Source: Gammaproteobacteria bacterium (GTDB lineage: Bacteria; Pseudomonadota; Gammaproteobacteria; Pseudomonadales; Azotimanducaceae). Taken from it: a stretch of 7,194 nt of DNA. The DNA lies in NCBI GenBank assembly GCA_002715785.1, contig PBAA01000019.1:966-8159 (forward strand), in the 5' to 3' direction. A program made the position numbers and the translations under genes. The notes under the pieces were generated by a model that made no database searches, was not told where the DNA came from, and saw only the letters and a list, made by a program, of their open reading frames with translations. Shown here in pieces: positions 1-6,681 of this stretch (positions within the stretch are counted from its first letter, which is position 1; each line of letters opens with the position of its first letter).

Positions 1-593
1 ATACCTCCAAGCCCGAATACAGCGACATTCGATCCCGGTTCTACTTTGGCTGTGTTCATCACCGCTCCGAGTCCTGTGGTGACGCCGCAACCGATGTAAC
101 AAACCTTGTCGAAAGGCGCATCTTTTCGGATTCTGGCGACTGCGATTTCGGGTAGCACCGTGTAGTTCGAAAAAGTTGACGTCCCCATGTAGTGAAACAG
201 CCTTTCTCCTTCACGAGAAAAACGTGATGTTCCATCGGGCATCAGTCCCTGACCTTGTGTCTCGCGAATGGCTCCGCAGAGGTTAGTTTTTCCCGATCGA
301 CAAAACTTACATTCCCTACATTCCGGGGTATAGAGCGGGATCACATGGTCGCCCTTAACGACGCTTCTTACGCCGGGTCCGGTATCGACCACTACACCGG
401 CGCCCTCGTGCCCCATAATCGAAGGGAACAATCCTTCTGGATCAGCTCCCGACAACGTGTAGGCGTCGGTATGACAAATGCCAGTTGCCTTGATTTCAAC
501 AAGTACCTCACCAGGACCAGGACCCTCAAGTTGTACTGTCTCGACCGACAACGGTTTTCCCGCTTCATTGGCCACCGCCGCACGTACGTCCAT
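1..593 (-). CDS. frmA: S-(hydroxymethyl)glutathione dehydrogenase / class III alcohol dehydrogenase, N-terminal part (3' end off the left edge)
   Basis: This zinc-dependent medium-chain dehydrogenase oxidises S-hydroxymethylglutathione, the adduct of formaldehyde and glutathione, with NAD+. Class III members also reduce S-nitrosoglutathione. It acts in the cytoplasm. The frame is open from the ATG at 593-591 to the window edge, giving 197 of the usual roughly 370 residues. The catalytic zinc ligands are visible as C40, H62 (in GHEGAG) and C169 (in GCGVTTG), with E63 beside H62. The structural zinc cysteines are C92, C95, C98 and C106. The Rossmann glycine motif starts at VAVFGLGG (190-197). 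Class III signature residues are present at a constant offset of four from the human enzyme: T42, D51, E53 and R110, the last two acidic residues and the arginine being linked to glutathione-adduct binding. The start is supported by GGGAG eight bases upstream. The gene is divergent from the SulP gene. Assignment to class III is firm; the C-terminal NAD-binding half is not visible. Confidence 0.95.
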   Translation of the reverse strand, partial: MDVRAAVANEAGKPLSVETVQLEGPGPGEVLVEIKATGICHTDAYTLSGADPEGLFPSIMGHEGAGVVVDTGPGVRSVVKGDHVIPLYTPECRECKFCRSGKTNLCGAIRETQGQGLMPDGTSRFSREGERLFHYMGTSTFSNYTVLPEIAVARIRKDAPFDKVCYIGCGVTTGLGAVMNTAKVEPGSNVAVFGLGG

Positions 594-658
594 AGCTATC
601 ACTCCCACACCAAGCGTCCTCGAGGCTACAATGCCGGCCCGCCATCGAGCAAGAACCG
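594..658. promoter_or_regulatory. Divergent intergenic region between the dehydrogenase and the SulP transporter
   Basis: These 65 bp separate two divergently read start codons, so promoters for both directions should lie here or reach into the coding ends. For the plus strand, TACAAT at 627-632 is one mismatch from the TATAAT -10 consensus and lies 26 bases before the SulP ATG. The matching -35 position (around 604-609, CCCACA) is poor. No convincing pair was found for the minus strand, and no clear operator palindrome is visible. The regional call rests on gene orientation; the -10 candidate is weak. Confidence 0.4.
602..606 (-). promoter_or_regulatory. Ribosome binding site of the class III alcohol dehydrogenase
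   Basis: GGGAG on the minus strand lies eight bases before the ATG at 593-591. It supports that start codon, which also matches the usual N-terminus of the family. Confidence 0.7.
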
Positions 659-2398
659 ATGTCAGAGCAACCAACAGGATGGACGCGTTACGTACCTATC
701 TTTGGCGTACTTGGCAGTTACCGACGGGAAGACTTGAGCTACGACCTCGTCGCCGGACTCGTCGTCGGAATCGTCACTGTCCCCCAAGCCATCGCCTACG
801 CATTCTTGGCCGGGCTTCCACCGGAGACTGGGCTTTACGCCTGCCTTCTGCCCATGGTTTTGTACGCGTTTCTTGGGTCGTCGCGGCAACTCGTGGTTGG
901 ACCCGTGGCAGTTGCCGCCCTCATGGTCGCCGACACGATCAGGAACCACGCCGACCAGTACGGACATGACACCGTCGGAATAGCAGCCGTCCTATGTATG
1001 CAAGCTGGCCTCCTACTCTGGCTTTTACGGCTCTTTCAAGTCGGTGGAATTGTCAACATCTTGAGCCGACCAGTGATCGGCGGATTTATCAACGGAGCCG
1101 TCATACTCATCGTCATTAGTCAAATTCCAGCACTTACAGGGATTCCTGCTTCTCCCTCATCAGGACCATTAACCAACGTCCTCTCCATGGCACAACGGAT
1201 GAGCGACGCCCACGCTCTCACAATCGCAATCGGTTTGGCATCACTTCTATTTCTTTGGCTATTTCCCCCGCTCGTCAAACGATCATTAATGCGAAGGAAA
1301 ACCCCGCGTGAAGACAGCGCCCTTACACGCATCGGCCCGATATTCGTGGCGTTAGGGAGTATTCTGCTGGTGTTGGTTGCCGGGTTTGAGACGTCGTCAG
1401 TCGGTTACATACCCGCAGGCCTGCCGTCGATCAAAGCACCCCCGTTTCGTTTGGATCTCTGGATCGATCTAGCCCCGTCCGCAGCGTTGATCGCCATCGT
1501 TGCGTACGTCGAGAGCTTTTCCGTCGGCTCGGCGTTAGCAAGCCGGCAACGCAAACGAGTCAACAGCCATCAGGAACTCATCGCCCTTGGCGCCGCCAAC
1601 TTGGGTGCCGCATTCACCAGCGCATATCCTGTCGCCGGCAGTTTTTCGCGCTCCAGCGTCAACTACGCCGCCGGCGGTCGCACGCCCATATCGAGCTTAG
1701 CTTCGGCGTTGGTTATCTTGATCGCACTCATGTGGCTTACGCCACTATTTCAGTTACTTCCGCACGCAGCGCTCGCAGCGATCATCATAATTTCGGTTGT
1801 GGGGTTAGTAGAATTCAAAGACTTTAAAACTCACTGGCGCTTTTACCGTCTGGATGTCATGACGCACGTCGTGACACTCGTTAGTGTCCTCGCATTTGGC
1901 GTGGAGACGGGCCTTTTGACTGGCGTCTGTGTTTCGATACTTCTTTTCATACGACGGTCAAGCCGTCCCCACATCACCACTGTTGGGCGGCTGGGCGGCT
2001 CCACCCACTTTCGAAATATCGAACGTTACGACGCAGAAACCTGGCCCAAGGTCGTTGCCGTGCGCGTCGACGAAAGTCTTTATTTCGCCAACGCCAATCG
2101 CGTCGAAGACCGCGTCCTAAAAATCGTCGAGACCAACGCCGAAGCTCAGCACATCCTTCTTGTGTGCAGCTCCATTAATTTTATCGATACCTCAGGCCTT
2201 GAAATGCTGCGACGCGTCAATGAAAGCCTGCGCCTTGCGTCGGTCAAGCTTCACCTTTCTGAAGTCAAAGGCCCCGTGATGGATCGACTCGCCGAGACGG
2301 CGTTTGCACGGGAATTAAGCGGTGAAATGTTTTTCACCACGGACGAGGCGATGCAAAAAATTGACGAGGAATCGACCGGGGAAATCGCGAACTCTTGA
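659..2398 (+). CDS. SulP family inorganic anion transporter with C-terminal STAS domain
   Basis: This inner-membrane protein of 579 residues belongs to the SulP (SLC26) family, which moves sulfate, bicarbonate or dicarboxylates, often coupled to Na+ or H+. The transport domain spans roughly residues 22-430 and contains many hydrophobic helices. Family motifs include VPQAIAYAFLAGLPPETGLY (41-60), GPVAVAALMVADTI (81-94) and ANLGAAFTSAYPVAGSFSRS (313-332). A cytoplasmic STAS domain follows at about 455-567, with DTSG at 510-513. That is the position of the phosphorylatable serine in anti-anti-sigma STAS proteins, but phosphorylation in SulP proteins cannot be assumed. Length and domain order are normal. 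The ATG at 659 has only a weak Shine-Dalgarno (GAGCAAGAA), but no other in-frame start lies between it and the upstream TAG at 593-595. It is probably the first gene of the plus-strand operon. The substrate (sulfate, bicarbonate as in BicA, or dicarboxylate as in DauA) cannot be told from the sequence. Confidence 0.95.
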   Translation: MSEQPTGWTRYVPIFGVLGSYRREDLSYDLVAGLVVGIVTVPQAIAYAFLAGLPPETGLYACLLPMVLYAFLGSSRQLVVGPVAVAALMVADTIRNHADQYGHDTVGIAAVLCMQAGLLLWLLRLFQVGGIVNILSRPVIGGFINGAVILIVISQIPALTGIPASPSSGPLTNVLSMAQRMSDAHALTIAIGLASLLFLWLFPPLVKRSLMRRKTPREDSALTRIGPIFVALGSILLVLVAGFETSSVGYIPAGLPSIKAPPFRLDLWIDLAPSAALIAIVAYVESFSVGSALASRQRKRVNSHQELIALGAANLGAAFTSAYPVAGSFSRSSVNYAAGGRTPISSLASALVILIALMWLTPLFQLLPHAALAAIIIISVVGLVEFKDFKTHWRFYRLDVMTHVVTLVSVLAFGVETGLLTGVCVSILLFIRRSSRPHITTVGRLGGSTHFRNIERYDAETWPKVVAVRVDESLYFANANRVEDRVLKIVETNAEAQHILLVCSSINFIDTSGLEMLRRVNESLRLASVKLHLSEVKGPVMDRLAETAFARELSGEMFFTTDEAMQKIDEESTGEIANS

Positions 2399-2440
2399 GT
2401 GTGGACGCACGACGCAACACATTGGTAGCCTCCAAACACA

Positions 2441-2448
2441 GGGAGGAG
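2441..2448 (+). promoter_or_regulatory. Strong ribosome binding site fixing the acyl-CoA synthetase start
   Basis: GGGAGGAG lies eight bases before the ATG at 2457. It decides between this start and longer in-frame readings that would begin inside the SulP gene (for example at 2322). Confidence 0.85.
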
Positions 2449-2456
2449 ATCTGACT

Positions 2457-4010
2457 ATGTATCCAGGGCATTGGGCAACAATATTTCCCGACAAACCTGC
2501 GGCCATCGATACCGCAAACGGGGAGACCGTAACGTACCGCGAGTTGAACGACCGTTCCAACCGTTTGGCCCAACTGATGTGGGACCGTGGTTTGAGACAA
2601 GGTGATCACGTATCCATCTTTATGGAAAACAATCTGGCCTATTTCGAGGTGCTGTGGGCAGCACTTCGGTCGGGACTCTATTTCACGTCGGTGAATCGTT
2701 ATTTAACGACCGAGGAGGCTGGGTACATTATCGACAACTCTGAATCGCAAGCATTAATCACTTCGATCGGGGTGGCGGAGGTCGCCGAAGGTTTAGCTGC
2801 ATTCGCCCCAAATTGTCAAACCTGGCTATGCGTCGGCGGATCCCTGGAAGGCTACGAGGATTATGAAGACGGTATCAACAGCCATCCCGCTCAACCCTTG
2901 GAGCAAGAACCCGCGGGAACATTCATGTTGTACAGCTCTGGCACCACGGGCAGACCCAAAGGAATTCTTCGTCCACTGCCGGAGGGTTTGATTTCAAGTG
3001 CCGATAATTTAGTTGGGGGCCTTCTCGGCGGTTTATGGCAATTTGACGAAAACGTCGTCTATCTCTCACCGGCCCCGCTATACCACTCCGCACCACTTAG
3101 TTTTTCATCAGGTACGCAGGCCTTGGGGGGCACCGTAGTCATGATGCATCGCTTTGATCCAATACAAGCATTGCAGGCGATTGAGGATTACCAAGTTACC
3201 CACAGCCAGTGGGTCCCCACCATGTTTACTCGTATGCTCAAACTCCCCGAAGCAGATCGCTCGGGTTTTGACCTTTCTTCTCATAAAGTTGCCATCCATG
3301 CAGCCGCGCCATGCCCGCCCGATGTTAAACGGCAAATGTTCGACTGGTGGGGACCCATTGTTTACGAATACTACGGCGGAACTGAATTAAACGGGTTTAC
3401 ACATTGCGGCCCGGAAGAGTGGCTCGCCCATCCAGGCACCGTCGGACGATCGCTCTTGGGTACCATTCACATATGTGACGAAGACGGAACTGAGCTCCCT
3501 AATGGCGAGCAGGGTATCGTTTATTTCGAAATGGAAACGATGCCATTTGAATATCTCAAGGATGCGGAAAAAACCCGGGAAGCCCAACACCCCAAGCATG
3601 CGAACTGGACTGCCCTCGGCGACGTAGGCTACGTCGACGACGAAGGCTATCTCTACCTCACCGACCGTGCCACATTTATGATCATTTCCGGGGGGGTCAA
3701 TATCTATCCACAAGAAATCGAAGATGCCATGATCATGCACGACAAAGTCGCCGACGTGGCGGTGATCGGCGTGCCTAACGCCGAAATGGGCGAGGAGGTT
3801 AAGGCAATCGTGCAACCAGCAGACGGCGTGCAGCCAGATGAAGATTTGGCAGAAGAATTACTCGGATACGCGAGGGAAAGAATTGCTCACTACAAATGTC
3901 CGAAAAGTGTCGACTTTCGAGATGAGTTACCGAGGTTACCCACCGGCAAGCTATACAAGCGGCTGCTCAAAGACGAATACTGGGGCAAAACCGGTTCACG
4001 GATCGTATAA
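2457..4010 (+). CDS. AMP-forming acyl-CoA synthetase (ANL superfamily, FadD-like)
   Basis: This 517-residue cytoplasmic enzyme should activate a carboxylic acid with ATP to an acyl-adenylate and then transfer it to CoA. The order of ANL core motifs is intact. The P-loop is YSSGTTGRPKG (159-169). The A5 motif is YEYYGGTE (303-310). A7 is GDVGYVD (388-394), with the ribose-binding D389. The hinge region is TDRATFMIISGGVNIYP (402-418), with R404. A10 is LPTGK (494-498), with the catalytic lysine K498. It most resembles long-chain or medium-chain fatty acid and FadD4-type ligases of about 500 residues, but aryl or other acids are possible because the acyl pocket cannot be read by eye. The start at 2457 follows a strong ribosome binding site and gives a typical ANL beginning. 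The longer frame adds 45 residues without family character that overlap the SulP C-terminus. It lies 58 bp after SulP and 44 bp before the M20 hydrolase, which suggests co-transcription. Confidence 0.93.
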   Translation: MYPGHWATIFPDKPAAIDTANGETVTYRELNDRSNRLAQLMWDRGLRQGDHVSIFMENNLAYFEVLWAALRSGLYFTSVNRYLTTEEAGYIIDNSESQALITSIGVAEVAEGLAAFAPNCQTWLCVGGSLEGYEDYEDGINSHPAQPLEQEPAGTFMLYSSGTTGRPKGILRPLPEGLISSADNLVGGLLGGLWQFDENVVYLSPAPLYHSAPLSFSSGTQALGGTVVMMHRFDPIQALQAIEDYQVTHSQWVPTMFTRMLKLPEADRSGFDLSSHKVAIHAAAPCPPDVKRQMFDWWGPIVYEYYGGTELNGFTHCGPEEWLAHPGTVGRSLLGTIHICDEDGTELPNGEQGIVYFEMETMPFEYLKDAEKTREAQHPKHANWTALGDVGYVDDEGYLYLTDRATFMIISGGVNIYPQEIEDAMIMHDKVADVAVIGVPNAEMGEEVKAIVQPADGVQPDEDLAEELLGYARERIAHYKCPKSVDFRDELPRLPTGKLYKRLLKDEYWGKTGSRIV

Positions 4011-4043
4011 GCCAACAACGTCGTTTTGTGCACAGATTCAATT

Positions 4044-4048
4044 AGGAA
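4044..4048 (+). promoter_or_regulatory. Ribosome binding site of the M20 hydrolase
   Basis: AGGAA lies six bases before the ATG at 4055 and supports that start. Confidence 0.65.
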
Positions 4049-4054
4049 CGGCCT

Positions 4055-5239
4055 ATGGATAAGGTGAAACAAGATATCGCTCGTTTCGTGGATGACCATG
4101 CGTCTACGTTGTTGGAGGTATCGCACGCGATTCATGCGAATCCCGAACTGGCTTTCAAAGAGTATGCGGCAAGCGCCACTCTCACACGGGCCTTGGAAAA
4201 TCACAAACTGCAGGTGAAATCGAACGTTTACGGACTCGAAACCGCGTTCGAAGCGGAGATTACTGGCGATCGTGGACCAGGTATCGACATCCTTGCAGAG
4301 TACGACGCCCTACCCGGTATTGGTCACGCCTGCGGACACAACATTATTGCGACTTCGGCGTTAGGCGCTTTCCTTGCGCTCAAATCTGTCGACGGGTCCT
4401 TAGGTGGTAGCGTTCGCATGTTAGGAACGCCGGCAGAAGAGCGCGGCGGTGGCAAAGAAGTCATGGCACGCAACGGGGCCTTTGATAAAACCGATGCCGC
4501 GATCATGATGCATCCCTCCGGTATCAACCTGGCAACGATGCCGTGCATCTGTGTCGCTGAAGTACGAGCGGTCTATCAGGGGAAATCGGCCCATGCATCG
4601 GCCATGCCACATCGAGGCGTCAATGCCCTAGATGGTTTGCTCCTTGCCTATCAAGCCATATCCAATTTACGTCAGCACATCCAACACACCGAACGCATCC
4701 ACGGCATCATCACGGAGGGAGGTCAAGCTCCCAACATCGTCCCTGATCGGGCATCCGGCGAATTTTACGTTCGGGCCGCCAACGCCAACGAACTCGAAGC
4801 ATTGAAACCGCGGGTACAAGCATGTTTTGAAGCCGGCGCGAGGGCTTCAGGCAGCGAGGTTGAAACCATTTGGGGGGAAGTTGACTATCTTGATTTGAAC
4901 ACCAATTGGCCCTTGGCTGAATCTTTCCAGCGTAACGCTGAAGCGTTAGGACGCGACTTCTTTCCTCACGAGAAGCTCGGCAGCTCGGGTGCTGGTAGCA
5001 CAGACATGGGTAACGTGAGTCACCGCGTACCCTCCATTCACCCCATGTTGGCAGCAGCGCCCGCCAACGTCGTCATTCATAACCCCGAATTCGAAAAGTG
5101 GGCGGGTTCTGAGATGGGCGACCGTGCGGCCTTAGATGGAGCGAAGGCACTTGCCATGACGGCTCTCGACTTCTTGGACGACCCTAGCCTTCAACAAGCG
5201 TCAAAAAAGGCATTCGATGTGTCGAAGGGGCTTGCCTAA
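4055..5239 (+). CDS. M20 family metallo-amidohydrolase/dipeptidase, ACY1L2/PM20D2-like
   Basis: This 394-residue enzyme is a di-zinc amidohydrolase of the M20 peptidase family, in the branch with PM20D2 (beta-alanyl-lysine dipeptidase), ACY1L2 and AbgB. Members cut dipeptides or N-acyl/aminoacyl amide bonds. Visible features are HAIHANPEL (24-32) and the metal site AEYDALPGIGHACGHN (81-96), with C93 and H95. The TPAEERGGG motif (125-133) carries E128/E129. H153 is in MMHP and H342 in VIHNPEF. CGHN rather than CGHD fits the ACY1L2/AbgB branch better than the aminoacylase/IAA-amide hydrolase branch. The lid/dimerisation domain runs from about 170 to 280 and includes GKSAHASAMPHRG (176-188). No signal peptide is seen, so it is probably cytoplasmic. 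It follows the acyl-CoA synthetase by 44 bp and is followed by ChaC after 9 bp. The natural substrate is unknown; candidates are an N-acyl amino acid, a beta-alanyl dipeptide, or Cys-Gly. Confidence 0.92.
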   Translation: MDKVKQDIARFVDDHASTLLEVSHAIHANPELAFKEYAASATLTRALENHKLQVKSNVYGLETAFEAEITGDRGPGIDILAEYDALPGIGHACGHNIIATSALGAFLALKSVDGSLGGSVRMLGTPAEERGGGKEVMARNGAFDKTDAAIMMHPSGINLATMPCICVAEVRAVYQGKSAHASAMPHRGVNALDGLLLAYQAISNLRQHIQHTERIHGIITEGGQAPNIVPDRASGEFYVRAANANELEALKPRVQACFEAGARASGSEVETIWGEVDYLDLNTNWPLAESFQRNAEALGRDFFPHEKLGSSGAGSTDMGNVSHRVPSIHPMLAAAPANVVIHNPEFEKWAGSEMGDRAALDGAKALAMTALDFLDDPSLQQASKKAFDVSKGLA

Positions 5240-5241
5240 GG
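5237..5241 (+). promoter_or_regulatory. Ribosome binding site of chaC overlapping the upstream stop codon
   Basis: TAAGG overlaps the TAA stop of the M20 gene (5237-5239) and lies seven bases before the GTG at 5249. This placement favours translational coupling of the two genes. Confidence 0.5.
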
Positions 5242-5248
5242 CAAACGC

Positions 5249-5773
5249 GTGCAAGAAATCTGGATCTTTGGTTACGGTTCATTGATCTGGCGCCCCGACT
5301 TTCCATTTCTAGAGTCACAACCCGGGAATATCTGTCACTGGTCGCGACGTTTCTGGCAGGGCTCGCACGACCACAGAGGAACTGAAAACCGTCCCGGTCG
5401 GGTACTGACCTTAATCGCGAGCAAAGGAAAACGATGCTGCGGACTCACGTACCGAGTCACCAAAGAGGTATTGGCCCATCTCGATCACCGCGAAAAAAAC
5501 GGTTACGAGCGACATGAGGTATGGATTCAATTACCGTCCAAGAAAGTTTCTGGAATCGTTTACATTGCGAACCAACAAAACGCTGCCTTTCTCGGGGAAG
5601 CGCCGCTGGAAGTCATTGCCGACCAGATCTGTCAAAGCGAAGGCCCAAGCGGCAGCAACGTCGAATATCTGACGAAACTGGCAACAGCATTGAAAGACCT
5701 TCGAATCGAAGACGACCACGTCTTCCAACTAGACGCATTGGTCCGCGATAAACGCGGACTGCATACGAACTAA
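5249..5773 (+). CDS. chaC: ChaC-like glutathione-specific gamma-glutamylcyclotransferase
   Basis: ChaC enzymes cleave glutathione in the cytosol to 5-oxoproline and Cys-Gly. The 174-residue product begins with the substrate-binding loop FGYGSLIWRP (7-16), followed by RRFWQGSHDHRG (33-44) and the GRVLTL strand (50-55). The catalytic glutamate is E82 in LDHREKNGYER (78-88). The C-terminal helix contains NVEYL (137-141), matching the family. The length is near the lower end for bacterial ChaC proteins but all core motifs are present. The start is GTG at 5249, because the YGSL loop normally begins within a few residues of the N-terminus. The 9-bp gap from the M20 gene and the ribosome binding site on that gene's stop codon imply an operon and likely coupled expression. 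It is the last gene of the plus-strand group and converges on the FAH-family gene. Specificity for glutathione over other gamma-glutamyl compounds is inferred from the family. Confidence 0.93.
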   Translation: MQEIWIFGYGSLIWRPDFPFLESQPGNICHWSRRFWQGSHDHRGTENRPGRVLTLIASKGKRCCGLTYRVTKEVLAHLDHREKNGYERHEVWIQLPSKKVSGIVYIANQQNAAFLGEAPLEVIADQICQSEGPSGSNVEYLTKLATALKDLRIEDDHVFQLDALVRDKRGLHTN

Positions 5774-5803
5774 CCTTTTCGAGTTAACCCTACTCTTGGC
5801 GAG
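5774..5803. other. Convergent intergenic gap without a clear terminator
   Basis: Thirty bases separate the stop codon of chaC (TAA, 5771-5773) from that of the FAH-family gene (TAG on the minus strand, 5806-5804). The only inverted repeat seen is TAAC (5771-5774) with GTTA (5783-5786), a four-base stem with an eight-base loop and no U-tract. That is too weak to call a terminator. Transcripts of the two operons may therefore overlap, or termination may be Rho-dependent. Confidence 0.6.
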
Positions 5804-6679
5804 CTATTCCAGGACAGAATCACCCGACTCCAAAAATACCTTGTTTTCGATATAGCCGATGTTCTCGATTTCAACACGAACCAGATCGCCTACAACTAGC
5901 CACGGAGGTGGCCTCTGCGCCGCTGCTACTCCACTCGAGGTACCGGTATAAATGACATCGCCGGGTTCAAGAGTGAAGGCTTGGGTTAGATGAGCTATCT
6001 GATCAAAACAGTCAAACACCATATGCTCGGTATTGGTGTCTTGACGTTTTTCGCCGTTCACGTACGTCCGAAGTGCAAGATCGTGCGGGTCGCCCAACTC
6101 GTCGGGAGTGACCATCCAAGGTCCAAAAGGAGCATGGGTATCAAACGACTTCCCTATCTGCATCGTCTGCGAGCGCATCTGCCAGTCACGAACGCTGACA
6201 TCGTTACCGCAGCAATAGCCCGCGATAACTTCGTGCGCCCTTTCCTTTGGAACATGTTTCGCCCGTTTCCCAATAACGAACACAAGCTCCCCTTCGTAGT
6301 CGAGTAAATCAGAGACACTGGGTTTATTGATGTCGCCGTAGGGTCCGTTGGTTGCCGTGGTTTGTTTGTTAAACCACATCTGTACCTTTGGCGTTTCGGC
6401 ACCGGACTCTTCAATGTGGTCCGCGTAGTTGAGTCCGATAGCCAATATTTTTCCAGGATTGACCACTGGCGCCTCAAGCTCAACGTCTACGACCGCAAGC
6501 GCATGTTCGCTAGCCGTCTGTGCCTCTCTAGCCACCATCATCGCCTCGTCACCGGCCACCAGAAAATCTCGCATGTTAGTTGGAAGCTCCGGAGCTGCCC
6601 TCGATAAATCGACAACCAACTCACCCACAACAACGCCAATGCGGCTATCTCCTCCATGCGTAAAGGTCGCAAGTTTCAT
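5804..6679 (-). CDS. Fumarylacetoacetate hydrolase (FAH) family enzyme
   Basis: This 291-residue protein has the two-part FAH layout: a small N-terminal domain (about 1-70) and the catalytic beta-roll domain (about 75-288). FAH-family enzymes bind Mg2+ or Mn2+ and act on 2-oxo or 1,3-dioxo acids as hydrolases, decarboxylases, hydratases or lyases. The presumed metal ligands are E129 and E131 in DYEGEL and D160 in GNDVSVRDWQ. A catalytic His-Glu pair matches H88 and E91 in GLNYADHIEESG, and K177 is in GKSFDT. TGTSSGV (245-251) closes the active site as in relatives. The start is ATG at 6679, with AGGGA six bases upstream lying inside the last codons of the upstream oxidoreductase gene. The two genes are 2 bp apart and probably translationally coupled. 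It resembles acylpyruvase/2-hydroxyhepta-2,4-diene-1,7-dioate isomerase-type members; ureidoglycolate lyase is a common automatic label. The exact reaction cannot be fixed. Confidence 0.93.
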   Translation of the reverse strand: MKLATFTHGGDSRIGVVVGELVVDLSRAAPELPTNMRDFLVAGDEAMMVAREAQTASEHALAVVDVELEAPVVNPGKILAIGLNYADHIEESGAETPKVQMWFNKQTTATNGPYGDINKPSVSDLLDYEGELVFVIGKRAKHVPKERAHEVIAGYCCGNDVSVRDWQMRSQTMQIGKSFDTHAPFGPWMVTPDELGDPHDLALRTYVNGEKRQDTNTEHMVFDCFDQIAHLTQAFTLEPGDVIYTGTSSGVAAAQRPPPWLVVGDLVRVEIENIGYIENKVFLESGDSVLE

Positions 6680-6681
6680 CT

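Noticed and set aside
255..969. Overlapping open frames on the plus strand (255-737 and 478-969)
   Set aside because: They are antisense to the class III dehydrogenase and/or out of frame with SulP. Their products are low-complexity and Arg/Thr-rich with no family motifs.
2422..2435. TTGG/CCAA inverted repeat with six-base loop between SulP and the ligase gene
   Set aside because: A four-base stem without a U-tract is too weak for a terminator or attenuator.
3387..3815. 142-residue open frame on the minus strand
   Set aside because: It is antisense to the conserved ANL motifs of the acyl-CoA synthetase, whose codon pattern leaves the opposite strand open. No ribosome binding site or family motif was seen.
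4027..4034. TGTGCACA perfect palindrome in the gap before the M20 gene
   Set aside because: Eight bases with no second copy nearby is within chance, and its place inside a probable operon argues against an operator.
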